DNA of 64,000 bases from Anisus vortex (GCA_949126835.1 OX421507.1:10320121-10384120); one strand, 5' to 3'; shown: positions 22,586 to 32,450, counted from the first letter of the stretch. The notes: a model not told the origin generated them from the sequence alone. Translations and numbers: made by a program.

Positions 22586-23870
22586 AGGCATAACTTTTTT
22601 TAGGTATTAGTAGTTTTTCTAAAAACACATTCAGTGATCTCCCTTTCCCGTTTCATTTTACATACCACAAATTAATTTCTTTCATTAAAAAAAAATTAAA
22701 AGCACGTCTCTCTGTAATTGATATAACTTTTTTTCTCCACATTATTTTCTCTTATGTTATCTACTAAGAAATTATTTTCTCTGAGACCCCATTCCCCCCC
22801 CCCTTACGTTTACTTTCTCTGATAGTAACTTTCATTAGCATTATTTCCACTTTAAAAAAAAAAAGAAGAGAAAGACACTTTCTCTAGCATTCATTAATTT
22901 CTCTATCATTAAAATTTCATTTCTCTTCCAAATTTAATTATTTTTTTTTAATTATGTATATGAAAAATAGAACAAGCAAGTACCAGAAAACCCCCGAGGG
23001 TTGTTCTACGTGACAAAATTTTTTCGTGTGGTCTGTGAGACGCTACTAAGATATGAAATAATATTTAGTCCGGAATTCTGTGTTTTTTTGTCGCTCGGCT
23101 GAGTTCGGACAGGATTTAAACAAAATATCAAATGTGCTCTTATTGAATAGATTTTCTTCACTAAAATTAATTTTCATAATAGTAAGGAAATGTTGTTTTT
23201 TCTTTCTAAAAATAGCCATGAAAGTTTTCAACTTTAGCTTAGGTAAACATTATATTTTACAGCCATTTCGTGTAGGCTTAAAGATTGGTGTTCGTATTCG
23301 ACGTTGGACTAACTGGTGTGTCTTTTTAAACGTAAAATATAACTCGTGTGTTTGTATTCGACGTAAGGCGTAATTCGTAAGTTATGTTTGTAGAGACGCC
23401 ATTGCTCGACTATGACAATGAATACATAGATGGCCGCATAAAAGCCGTTAAACAATGTTTGTGAACAATGGCGCATGACTTCTGGTCGTAACGTATATAG
23501 TGTAGAGTATATTTGTATTTCACTGAACCGTAACATATTTTTTAAACGCCGAACATACAACATTAAATGTTTTTATCATAATTACAAAACAAGGGGGTTT
23601 CTTAATTGTGCAGAAATATTTGCTTCATTCTACCAAATGAAAAATATTTTTTTTATATATCTTATAACCAAAATGCCATGTGGTGATAAGCCGTGTACAA
23701 TTGGATGTTTGTACGTTCCCTACCGGAAGTCAGTGCCTAATTTGTATAACTTTTGGTCAATGGGCGTAACATACTTGGTGCTTGTCTTCCCACTTCCATT
23801 CCGGGACATTCTGACACATTATATAAAATATAAAAATAATACCTGTAGTGCTGAAGGGAAAATGACCTTA
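22586..23870. other. Low-complexity and unassigned DNA
   Basis: 22570-22930 continues the AT-rich GGCATTA-type degenerate repeat with a C-run at 22795-22803. 23270-23370 holds two TTCGTATTCGACGT-like phrases. An open frame of 142 codons at 23475-23903 shows no recognisable domain, and its 3' end runs into the 32-bp repeat. I do not call it a gene. Confidence 0.5.
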
Positions 23871-23998
23871 ATACGTCACATCCAGAGGCCATCTATTCAT
23901 TGATACGTCACATCCAGAGGCCATCTATTCATTGATACGTCACATCCAGAGGCCATCTATTCATTGATACGTCACATCCAGAGGCCATCTATTAATTG
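23871..23998. repeat. 32-bp minisatellite, four copies
   Basis: The unit begins ATACGTCACATCCAGAGGCC and ends TCTATTCATTG. The copies are nearly perfect. Confidence 0.95.
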
Positions 23999-24187
23999 TG
24001 AATTGATCTCTTAGTTTTAAAGTCAACAGTTCATTTTTCTTTCTATATTCTGTACAGTAGTAGATTAATTGCTATAAGTGTATGAAGATATGTTTTTTAA
24101 TGTCAGAGACAAATCTAGTGTTTAATAAAGTAACAAAACACCTTATAGTGCACAAGGTTGGACAACTAAGTCGTAATCATTATGTGG

Positions 24188-24436
24188 GGGGGGGGGCGCA
24201 TGGTGGCCGAGCGGCAGTCCTGATTCCCTGTGTCTACTCGCAGCTCTGGTGGGTCCATGAATCTAACCACAGCTCTGAGTGATGCATGACATCAGTTTTG
24301 GGAAAAGTAAATACGGCTGGGTGTTGTGCTGGCCACACGATCTCCTAGTATGCTGTGAACAAAAAGTACGCTGTTGAACGATGCTACATCGGCCCTAGGC
24401 TATGGATGAATTTGGTCCGACGAGAAAATTTTACTT
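24188..24436 (+). mobile_element. tRNA-derived SINE, full-length but diverged
   Basis: GCGCATGGTGGCCGAGCGGC is a clear box A-type tRNA head. The body has TGACATCAGTTTTGGGAAAA, GGCTGGGTGTTGTGCTGGCC and ACACGATCTCCTAGTATGC. It ends TTGGTCCGACGAG..ATTTTACTTTT. The box B region is decayed. Confidence 0.75.
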
Positions 24437-24607
24437 TTTTCCATTGCAAAGTTGTGAGTCCTTGTATTTGTATAGGTCTTGGCAATATTATCAACTTTTG
24501 AAAGACTTGAGAATTATCTGACATCTATTTTAGTTATAAACTATTATCATTTTAACAAAACATCTTAGCTATATTGTTTCTAATGGTTTTCTCTCTTTTC
24601 TCTAGAC

Positions 24608-24808
24608 CAAAGGTCGGCAACCTTTTGATAACAGTGTGCCATAGTATGATTTCTAATTTATTCAGCGTGCCAACAGCCTAAATGTCACCCTGCTGTTACA
24701 CTAAATTAGAAGAGACTTTGAATAGACTTTTAAGGCCTTTTCAGCGTGCCATTGAAAACCACTCGGTGTGTCAAGTCTGGCACGCGTGCCGTAGATTGCC
24801 GACTCCTG
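24608..24808 (-). mobile_element. Buster-type hAT MITE, 201 bp, perfect 8-bp TSD
   Basis: The ends are CAAAGGTCGGCAACCTTTTG and GCCGTAGATTGCCGACTCCTG. Flanking octamers CTCTAGAC at 24600-24607 and 24809-24816 are identical. Only the termini of the larger hAT copies are kept: the GCGTGCCAACAGCC and GGCACGCGTGCC subterminal blocks. It is an internally deleted, non-autonomous copy. Confidence 0.93.
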
Positions 24809-24816
24809 CTCTAGAC

Positions 24817-25335
24817 ATTATAAGCTTATGTTGTTGTGTTGTTGTTTTTTTTCAAGTTCATAATTCAACTCTCGAAATATTAAATCTCATAAAAGTGATG
24901 CGAAGAAAGAACTTGATGGTTTGAACTTTGAACTCTGACACATCTCTCAAAGTGCCTAAGAGTGTCAACAGACTTCCTTACAAGTAGTCCATTGTTGGTG
25001 CTCTTCACTTCTGGGGGCCGATAGGATTTTATTACCTAAGCACTCTACTCCCTCCCTACCTCCCGCCTCTTTCTAACTATCTCTCTCTCTCTCTCTCTCT
25101 TTCTGTTTCTGTCTATCTGTCTAACACACAGACACATATTCTGATATTAGAAATTAGTTTCAGTGAATAAAGCTGGCCTGTGTTCATAAGGAGAGGTTTG
25201 TTGAGTGTTGGAACTTAATTAGAAAACCCGCTCTTTAGATCTCACGTGGAACTCATGAAAAAAAATATCACTCTATGAATTAAGCTTCTAAGTAAAATAA
25301 TATAAACGTAGAGAAGTGAAGTTTCCTTTGCTTAT
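24817..25335. other. Unassigned DNA with (CT)n
   Basis: A CT microsatellite lies at 25079-25102. Nothing else is recognised. Confidence 0.55.
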
Positions 25336-25760
25336 CTTATATGCTACAGACTTATACGTTACAGACATCTTATATGTTTCAGACGCTCCTTCTACACATA
25401 AGATATTGCGTTTTACGTTTATCCGTGGTTGGAGTCTAGTCTTGCATTTTGATCAGTGTTATAAATGATTGATGTTTTTACTGGTTTTCCTAATTTGTTC
25501 AGGCAACCCATTCCATGTCCGGATGCTACTGGGGAAGAAAGAGTACTTATATGCATTGTTTGTCGCATAAGACATGGTTCGGCAACCTACGGAACGCATT
25601 CCAGACTTGGCACGCAGAACGATTTTCACTGGCACGCGAAAGACTCCTAAAAAAACTATTCAAGTACATGTATCTTCTATTAGAAATTGAGTGCTAAGGA
25701 AAGTGGTTTTGTCCTTATGTTTATCTGAGCATTGTAACAGATTTTTTGTCTGTTGTATTT
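25336..25760 (-). pseudogene. LINE 3'-end remnant, copy 3, interrupted by a hAT fragment
   Basis: This is the same minus-strand LINE 3' end as 12896-13330: TATCTTATAT..TACAGACGCTCCTTC, TTGGAGTCTAGTCTTGCATT, GGCAACCCATTCCATGTCCG (the WNGLPE region) and TACTTATATGCATTG. It is then broken at 25573 by a hAT end and resumes at about 25694 with AAAGTGG..TTATGTTTATCTGAGCATT. It is non-functional. Confidence 0.75.
25574..25693 (+). mobile_element. Buster-type hAT fragment, copy D
   Basis: CATGGTTCGGCAACCTACGG, then CCAGACTTGGCACGCAGAAC and GGCACGCGAAAGACTCCT, ending AGAAATTGAGTGCTAAG. The layout equals the first half of the short MITEs on the opposite strand. The other half is missing and no TSD is discernible. 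Confidence 0.7.
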
Positions 25761-25779
25761 CTAAATTAGAAATATAATT

Positions 25780-26340
25780 AATTAAAAAACAATTTTTTTA
25801 TTTGTTTTATTAGGTTAATAAATGTACGAGGCTTATATACTAGTATTATTTTATGTAATTGTTTTAATTATAAATGATTTAAAAATAACCGCCTTTTAAA
25901 TTAAACAATTAATGCTGGGAATGTTAATTTACAACCGTTAAACGTGAATTAATTGTATACAACTAAGTTACTCTTGAAATAAAAACCATAGGTAATTAGT
26001 TATATTGCAAAACATAACTTGTTTGGCATCACTAGAGTGCCTAATTTGGAAATGGAAATGTAATTAAAGGGAGATAATAAACCCCTTTTGCTTTGTGTTA
26101 ATACTTCAAAAAATCTTTCCTACCTTTTTTTTTAAAAATAATAAATAGATTATTTTTTAGATTTCTAGTTTAAATTTTAAGAAACTAAAACGATTTATAA
26201 AAATTATATAAATATGATTTGACTAATAAATTTATATATACATTTATATGTACATTTATAAACATTACATAAAATTATTAGATTTTTTTATTTATATATT
26301 AATTCCAATGATATGTATTAATTAGTGACACTTTGATCTT
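25780..26340 (+). mobile_element. Buster-type hAT internal sequence without ends
   Basis: Blocks such as TTAAAGGGAGATAATAAACC, TTGTGTTAATA, and ATATAAATATGATTTGACTAA match the noncoding interior of copies at 3051, 11464 and 37035. No terminal repeats are found. Confidence 0.55.
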
Positions 26341-26360
26341 TCTGTAAACAATTGTAACCG

Positions 26361-26582
26361 CTCGGCCTTTTGGCTAAGTTCGATCACTCTGGCTTCCTCA
26401 CACAATGTGTAGATCTTCTCCGCCTTGTGCGATTAGATTTTTCACAACTGTGTAGGAGGTCTGAGTTACCCCACCCCCCGAGCTACGGCACTCAAAAACT
26501 ATACGATGCCTAGTAGGCCCAAAGGAGGGGCAAGGAGATCATACTCCGCCGCGCCTCCTAAAGGAAATATAAAAAAAAAAAA
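26361..26582 (+). mobile_element. Poly-A retroelement headed by U2 snRNA-like (and U5-like) sequence
   Basis: It begins CTCGGCCTTTTGGCTAAG (26361-26378), identical to nucleotides 8-25 of U2 snRNA. From 26386 it resembles U5 snRNA: ACTCTGG.TTC, TAGATCTT..CGCCTT around the U5 loop, AGATTT, then TCTGAGT.TA.CCC at 26460. A novel segment of about 100 bp follows, then a 12-A tail (26571-26582). GTAACCG flanks both sides (26354-26360 and 26583-26589), a 7-bp TSD consistent with LINE-mediated insertion. The U2 match is seen directly. The U5 assignment is a by-eye alignment and less sure. It could be a one-off chimeric pseudogene or an snRNA-derived SINE family. Confidence 0.65.
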
Positions 26583-26614
26583 GTAACCGTAAAAAAAGAA
26601 AGTAAAGGTATCTC

Positions 26615-26646
26615 CCATTTTTGGAGATATAAATAATGCTACAATA
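26615..26646. repeat. Left 32-bp direct repeat (TSD) of the composite insertion
   Basis: Identical over 32 bp to 31319-31350 (starts CCATTTTTGGAGATATAAAT). Confidence 0.9.
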
Positions 26647-26689
26647 ATGTCTGGGTTTATATTTTCTGGTTAAAATAATAGAGTAAATC

Positions 26690-26771
26690 AGTTTGCGCAG
26701 TGGCGGTACCATAGTCAATGAGGCTTTACCGAGACGTGGTTATTGCTAGTTGAAAACTATTCCCAATACCC
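26690..26771 (+). ncRNA. U4 snRNA 5'-domain fragment (pseudogene)
   Basis: About 82 nt align almost without gaps to the first 83 nt of metazoan U4: TTTGCGCAGTGGC, the 5' stem-loop (TCAATGAGG..TTTACCGAG), TTATTGCTA and TTGAAAACT.TTCCCAATAC. Differences are mainly transitions. The similarity stops after AATACCC, so the central and Sm-site/3' stem regions are missing. It lies 43 nt inside the left 32-bp repeat of a LINE insertion, which recalls snRNA-LINE chimeras made by template switching. Without its 3' half and Sm site it should not be a functional U4. Confidence 0.85.
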
Positions 26772-26914
26772 AATAGTATATGTTTTTACTACTCAAATTT
26801 CTGAAAAGCCTTATTTTTAAGGTTTAAAGACTTTGATTTCTTTCCGTATATGAAATCCGATATTCATCAGTAATAATATATTAGCTAATGTTTAAAAAGG
26901 CCGGTGAACGGCAG

Positions 26915-27050
26915 ACCTAACACGTGGCCAACCCTGGTCGTCCCCTTGGAAACCTTTGCCGATTAACGTGGCCAACCTTGGTCGTCCCCTCGAAGACGCA
27001 CCTGTCGATCAACACGTGGCCACCCATGGTCGGAAGCCCTGCCTGACCAG
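26915..27050. repeat. Three diverged roughly 47-bp repeats in the LINE leader
   Basis: ACGTGGCCAACCCTGGTCGT, ACGTGGCCAACCTTGGTCGT and ACGTGGCCACCCATGGTCGG are spaced about 47-48 bp apart, immediately before the broken ORF1. Leader repeats can hold promoter activity in LINEs, but no function is shown here. Confidence 0.75.
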
Positions 27051-27252
27051 CAGCAACACCTCCCGAGTGCAGAGGCACCACACCCACCCTCCGGAGACCA
27101 GCAACCGGAACCCCGGCGAGTGACGTCACTTGCTGTCGAAGATCGAGAGACGCCACCCAACAGGAACCGCACAGGGCAACACGCTGAGCGATCCTAGTTG
27201 TCATAGCAGAGGTGTAAGTGTGCTTTCCACTTGTTTTTCTCCGTGCTCGACC

Positions 27253-28734
27253 ATGGCAAACCGTCCCTCCTCTCCCCCCGACGACACATTACAAAGCTAA
27301 ATCAGAAGACTTAAGTGCAGGCCGTACTCACGGACCAGACACTTTGACACTACAACTTTCAGGGGCGAATGCCACGCGCCTAAGTTATATGGCACAAGTT
27401 ATATCCACAATCGGTCTAAAAACTTAAGACGTGGAAGCCCTGTACCGTTATGAAAACCCTAATATATGGTACCTAAAGACTACCTTGGAAATAAGAAACC
27501 GAATAATAAATAAAGATTTCGGGAATAAAGAATTGTTCTCAATAAGAGCAAAGGCCCACCAGCCCGACCTTCTATGGATCACTCTGCATTGGCTTTCTGC
27601 GGAGATAAAAGAGGATTTTGTAAAAAAAAAATCTTCCGCGATCTCGCAGAACCGACTTTCAAGTTACAAGACCAAAAAATGCTCCCTCTGATAAGTGGGC
27701 GGCACAGATAAGGCCAAGGAAGGACCGCGAGATCCCACACTATGCAACAATCGAATACGACGGGGACCCCCGAGTATATAGAGCCCTGGTGACAGTCCCC
27801 GGTAGACGCCAGAAGTGCTACCGGTGTGGACTGGAGACCCACTGGCCAAACCAATGTCCACAGGCGGCCAGAAGGACCTACGCCACGGCAGCAGCCCGCC
27901 CTCAGGGTGCCCCTCGACCACTGATGGGCATCAAAACCCAGCCCCCTACATCTGACATTCCAACACACCCTCCACCGCCGCCTCCTGCTGCACCGGTAGA
28001 ACCTAGTAGACAGGCGGAGAGTACTGGGGCAATCCATTTAATCCCCACCTCTCTTGCAACTCACCCTCTCAACCAACAGGGCGATCCCCCACACGCACCT
28101 CCCAATCCCACAGAAATCCGTCCACCCAGCCACCAAGAAGAACCTCCACCTCAGAAGGACACGGAGACCTCCAGAGGCATACGCCCACCGAAGAAGAAAC
28201 GCCCGTAGATCGATGGGTTCACATGCGGAGATCCTGATCGCACAGAAGGTTTCCATGAGGAAGCCACCGTAGCGACCTCCACGGCCCCTCCCCCCTCTCC
28301 TGTGACCCACTCCGGTTCATGGACAGAGGCTTCGGAGGACGCCCTTCTCGACCACCAGGGCGAGGAAACCGCCAGAAACCCTAAGGCCCATGAACAAGAC
28401 GCCTCCCCTCCTACACAGAAAGGTACACTTGAAACACCTCGTGAAACTATAACCCCCGTCGGGAAACACACCAAAACAAAACGCCCTTTTCAAAGGGTCC
28501 CTTCCCCACTATACCCCCGCTCGCAGGCATGTATGGATGAATACGGGGAAACCTTATACACAGGGCTTGAAATGAGAGGCGGATCCAACACTGAATATTA
28601 CTGAACCTGGTTACCACCTCTTCACGAGTTACCATGAAGCAACCGGAAGGAACCCCCCGCAATCTGCAGAAGACATCGATGATGAAAAAGACCCAGACGA
28701 AACTCCACCCCTTGAAATAGATTTGGACAAATAA
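27253..28734 (+). pseudogene. Tx1-type LINE ORF1 (CCHC, gag-like), broken
   Basis: It is homologous to the intact ORF1 at 38368-39579. GPDTLTLQLSGANATRLSYM matches APDTLGLNLSGLEARRVSLA, then ALYRYENPNIWYLKTT matches AIYRFENPLLWFLKTT, and HWLSA is shared. The zinc knuckle CYRCGLETHWPNQC (CX2CX4HX4C) begins at 27816. Damage: the frame from the ATG at 27253 meets a stop (TAA) before the conserved region; in-frame TAA at 27425-27427; a frameshift around the A-run at 27621-27629; a stop ending at 28208; and another frame change before the terminus LEIDLDK at 28734. The proline-rich tail is longer and GC-richer than in the intact copy, so the two elements belong to related but distinct families. 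Confidence 0.85.
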
Positions 28735-29600
28735 ATAAATGCAACTTAACCCATAAAATGACCCCCCCCCCCCCATCTCCCCCCCCCCTCCCAAATTAAT
28801 CTTTAAACCCTCTGAACGACACTTTTAAATATAATAAATTTAACCTAACAGAACAGCCAATACAGGACAAAACATTTATTAACATCTATTTTTAGACGTT
28901 TAACAAAACTTTCGTCTAAAGCAACAAGTATAAAAAAACAAAGCCACCAGACACGGTAACGACTTACGTTATCCAGCGACACACCGACTGCCAGGTCACG
29001 CACGGGATAAACTCGGGAGCACACACCCCCATGCTTTCCCATTAAACCTGTAACTAACACAATTACAAAGTTTAATAACTCTTGCCTTGCATTGTATTTC
29101 TGTTATAAACCACTAATCGTGGCTCCTTTTAGCATAAAACCTATTGTAATAAGTGGTTTTTTAATTTAATTTGAAGTCCACTTTTGTATAATTTAATTTA
29201 AATCTCAGCTCGCATTTGGTTGTACATACACACTTTAACATATACTATATATATTCATAGACAATAATATACATGATAATATTGTATTACAACACGTGAT
29301 TCCATAACGTATGCCATATCATACTATGTTCCACTGTAGCTAAGAGGCAAAATTCTTAAGGTTCGAAAATGGTCTTTCATAGCGATAGTCGCCCCTGTTG
29401 AAAACCCCGTCTCAAGACGACAGTCACGTATCCATCCCCCCTCCCCCTTCCCCTTTGTTCCCAGCGCCCACCCCTTCCTTTAACCTCCGATTCTTACTAT
29501 AGTTCGCTGAACCGTAGTAAAAACACTCCCACCTTACCCCCTTTTTTACTTTGTCTCTCTCACTCACACTTCTCTTTCCTCCTCCTTTCCTTTCCCTTAA
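28735..29600. other. Interior of composite insertion, no coding domain
   Basis: C-runs lie at 28763-28787. An endonuclease or reverse transcriptase should begin here in a Tx1 element, but none is readable. At about 29263-29285 a fragment resembles the left end of MITE family M (CATAGACAATAATATACATG). 29440-29600 is a pyrimidine-rich tract. Confidence 0.55.
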
Positions 29601-30762
29601 ACTACACCATACACGATTGAAGTCTGGACTATACCAGTGTCAGAGTCCACACCAACTTTTGGACTTAGAATTGAAAAAGAAATGATCGAAACTAAAATTG
29701 AATTTAGATTTATAAAAAGATATTATATTCCAAAAACTCCACCATGGCTTTTTGAAATCCCGCCTATAAACTTAGAATTAAACCATAGAAATAAAAAGGA
29801 TCCTTGCATGGATATGTTCCAAGAAGTGATACAAAAATACCCAAATTATGTACAAATATACACAGACGGATCGAAAAATGATACAGCGACATCTTCGGTT
29901 GCTCTTACCTCAAATAAAAGTAAAAAAAGAAAATATAATTCCAGTATCTCAATAAATACTGCAGAGGCTTTAGCAATATGCCTGGCATTAGACATTGCAG
30001 AGGAATCAGAAAACAAAAATGTTGTTATTTTATCCAATTCGTTATCTTGTCTTACTGCTATGGGAAACTGTAATACCAGGAATATATCTGCCTTGGACAT
30101 TTTGACAAAATACCAATCAATATATGAAAGAGGCAAACGTGTCGTTTTCTGTTGGGTTCCTGGTCATGCAGGGATAGATGGAAATGAAAAAGCTGACAGA
30201 GAGGCTTAAGCCACCCTGTTGTTATCAGAGAGTATTATCCCAATACCATATCGAGACTTGAAACCTTTAATAATTAAACATGAAAGACAAACATGGACTA
30301 ACTTCTTGAAAACCGAATGCAATAAACTGCAGTATTTGGAAAATTCAAAAACCTGGCATGATACAGGCCAACTTGTTCGAAAGGACGCAGTTATTCTCTG
30401 CAGACTACATACAGGACATACGAAACTAACACATTCGTTTATCCTAAAACGAGAAATGGCCCCAATGTGTGCTTTCTACAATGCCAACTTAACAGTGTCT
30501 CACATTTTGTTGGAATGTAATACATTTGATGACATTCGACGTAAATTCTATTACTGTAGAACTCTTCATGAACTTTTCAGCAAAATTAAACCAAAACATA
30601 TAATAAACTATATTAAAGACATACAACTGTACAACAGAATCTAAAGATATAAGAACAATAAAATGGATACAAGAGAAAAATGACAACAACGTTATCAAAA
30701 AGGCCCTATATAACCTTCGATGTTGATGAGCCGGAAATTCAACAATTCAATTCAATTCCAGT
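29601..30762 (+). pseudogene. I-clade LINE ORF2 3' end: RNase H and C-terminus
   Basis: From GTG 29637 the frame reads RNase HI motifs: YTDGSK (Asp77), NTAEALAICLALD (Glu110), LSNSLSCL (position 134 is Asn where the catalytic Asp is expected) and CWVPGHAGIDGNEKADREA (Asp187). A TAA at 30207-30209 breaks the frame, but homology continues in the same frame to the stop at 30642-30644, with RLHTGHTKLTHSFIL and a CCHC-like C-terminus whose second Cys is replaced (PMCAFYNANLTVSHILLEC). The 3' tail holds GATGAGCCGGAAATTCAAC and AATTCAATTC repeats. RNase H after the reverse transcriptase is typical of I/Nimb-type LINEs. The endonuclease and reverse transcriptase are missing: it is 5'-truncated and inactive. 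Confidence 0.87.
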
Positions 30763-31318
30763 CAACTTATAACACACTGTTCCAACTATAAGGGATAGTG
30801 ATGTAAGGGGAACATCGCGCGCCAAGCAAAACACTACTCCTTCCTTTACAATCCCTTTAAATAAATAAAGCGATGAATAAATGATTTTAAAATGTCTACC
30901 AGTCTTCTATCCTTTGGAATTGTTAAAAGTTTGAAATTAAATGTCTCCTTTTCTTCCTACCCATTTGAAAACAGTATATTAAAACAAAAGAGTCCCTTTT
31001 TTAAGTTGGAAACTTGTTATAAAAAGAAATAAATCAAAACACTCCACATTTGTCTTCTATCCTTTGGATGTGTAAAAATAAAAATCATGCTCTTCTATCC
31101 TCTCTATATGTAAAATGATATAATATGAATATGTACTTACGCTTAGAAATTTTTCTCTATTTCCCAATAAGGAAAATGATTTTAATAAATTTCCTTACTG
31201 TCTTCTATCCCTTTTGTTATGTAAAAAATGTACACATTTTTCTTCTTTCCTTTCCCCTTAGTTAAAATTCAAATGAAATTTGAAAATGAAAATGTTATGC
31301 AATTTCAATGAATAAACT
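30763..31318 (+). other. 3' UTR of the composite Tx1-type element
   Basis: TCTTCTATCC recurs at 30903, 31053, 31091 and 31201, followed by CTTT or similar, with a weaker TCTTCTTTCC at about 31239. The same motif occurs twice near the end of the intact Tx1 element (44725, 44763). The element ends in CAATGAATAAACTC, directly before the right 32-bp repeat. The intact copy ends GTCAATAAACATTG. Shared 3' ends are what a LINE's own reverse transcriptase usually recognises. Confidence 0.65.
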
Positions 31319-31350
31319 CCATTTTTGGAGATATAAATAATGCTACAATA
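31319..31350. repeat. Right 32-bp direct repeat (TSD) of the composite insertion
   Basis: Identical to 26615-26646. Confidence 0.9.
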
Positions 31351-31464
31351 TTGTAGCCGATTCTGGCCAATGTACACTTATAGTACGATATATAGACTTT
31401 TTCATATTTCCGTTGATGTTTTTTTTTATTTTAAATATAGTCGTAAATTTTTTAAAAAAATTGT

Positions 31465-31695
31465 ATTTTGTTAGCTGTGGGTCAGCGGGGCCTAGTCGAT
31501 ACCGATGGTCGCAAGTTCCAATCCCAGGGGTCCACCAAGCCATGATAGGAATCTCAAAGTGGAGGGGGGCGGGGGAAAACGACACTGAGAGTTTATCTGG
31601 CCACGCAATCCCTCCCTTAATTGCCGCTGATTGAACGTGCAACAAGTGGTCTACCAGTCACACCAGGTAATCAGGTTAGCGTTCATGCAAACAAA
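31465..31695 (+). mobile_element. Second tRNA-derived SINE type
   Basis: A tRNA-like head GTGGGTCAGCGGGGCCTAGT is followed by CGCAAGTTCCAATCCCAGGG (box B-like). A body follows with TTTATCTGGCCACGCAATCC and AAGTGGTCTACCAGTCACAC. The body differs from the main SINE family, so this is a separate family or a strongly diverged copy. Confidence 0.5.
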
Positions 31696-31739
31696 GTCAA
31701 TTGTTTTCATTTAAATAAATCAAGTGATTCGCAAACTGA

Positions 31740-32169
31740 GTCGATTATTGTTGTTTTCTGAATGATTCTTTTGCATCGTTCATTGCATCAATGGCTTCAG
31801 CTATGTTGGCCCGTTGTATTGAACTGATGATCCACTAGCATTGATTCAATGAGTCATCTCTCCCCAACGAAACTGCTTATTCTTCGTCTGCCTTCTACCA
31901 GTTTCAATAAAAGGGAGCCTTTTGTGTGTGTTTGAATTGGTTGTCCATTTTCTGATGCTCCCACACCTTGTTTCTCATATGGAGCAATCTAACACAGCGC
32001 CGTCATCTTATGGGGCTTCTCTCCTCTGGGGCTTGGAGTGTGAATTTTGTCTTGGCCTTACTTCTCTGTGCCATTTAGAAATCTACTGCTATGGCTGGGT
32101 TACTGATTAGAAAATGGGTTGATCAACGAGTAGGTGAGTAAGGCTTTGCAATGAGAGACTAAGTGATCA
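31740..32169. other. Unassigned DNA, probably part of an old LINE
   Basis: It precedes a LINE C-terminal remnant, but no clear domain is readable. A CTGATGA..CGAAAC pair at 31825-31875 was considered as a hammerhead and rejected. Confidence 0.4.
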
Positions 32170-32450
32170 TTAGTCTCAATATTACACGTCTTCTGTCATA
32201 GTTTGGGATCAGTTTTCCGTCAGCCATTAGACTCTGTCGACACACACTGAACCAAGCCTCCATCACTGCCCCCTCTGTACCGGCTTTCAAATCTTCACTG
32301 AAGGGTTCGGACTAAATACCTCAAGTGAAACTATGTCTTCAGTTTGTAATTCTTGTTTGTGATGTTATGAAATTGTATATGTAGTTAAATTGTGGACTTC
32401 TTTCCTCGGGCCTAACGGGGTCCCCACAGTAATAGGAAGAAGAAAACACT
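32170..32450 (+). pseudogene. LINE ORF2 C-terminal remnant and 3' tail
   Basis: The plus strand reads FPSAIRLC and then, after decay, APSVPAFKSSLKGSD followed by a TAA near 32312. The F.PSAIRLWN.LP...V.APS...FK..L ending is typical of many LINE ORF2 C-termini. A 3' UTR follows with CCTCGGGCCTAACGGGGTCC and TAATAGGAAGAAGAAAA. It is a different family from the minus-strand remnants at 12896 and elsewhere. Only the last few dozen codons remain. Confidence 0.6.

Larger units (their letters stand above)
26647..31318 (+). mobile_element. Composite LINE insertion (Tx1-type, deleted, with nested I-clade fragment)
   Basis: A 4672-bp segment is flanked by a perfect 32-bp direct repeat, so it probably arrived as one retrotransposition. 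In order it has a U4 snRNA 5' domain, a 5' leader with three diverged roughly 47-bp repeats, a broken ORF1 of the same type as the intact Tx1 LINE at 37880-44850, unassigned DNA, the RNase H end of an I-clade LINE, and a 3' UTR with the TCTTCTATCC motif also present in the intact element. The expected Tx1 endonuclease-reverse transcriptase ORF2 is absent. The I-clade piece either inserted later into a deleted copy or was joined during reverse transcription. Confidence 0.7.

Noticed and set aside
23475..23903. 142-codon plus-strand frame
   Set aside because: No domain, no homologue I recognise, no splice or promoter evidence, and its end runs into a 32-bp minisatellite.
26690..26771. Functional U4 snRNA gene
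   Set aside because: Similarity ends near nucleotide 83. The Sm site and 3' stem-loops are absent, and it lies inside a retrotransposon insertion.
27579..28794. Several minus-strand frames opposite the broken ORF1
   Set aside because: Shadows of the GC-rich ORF1 pseudogene on the plus strand. No domain of their own.
31825..31876. CTGATGA..CGAAAC pair resembling a hammerhead core
   Set aside because: The intervening sequence does not form a stem II next to the core, and no stem III or stem I is visible.
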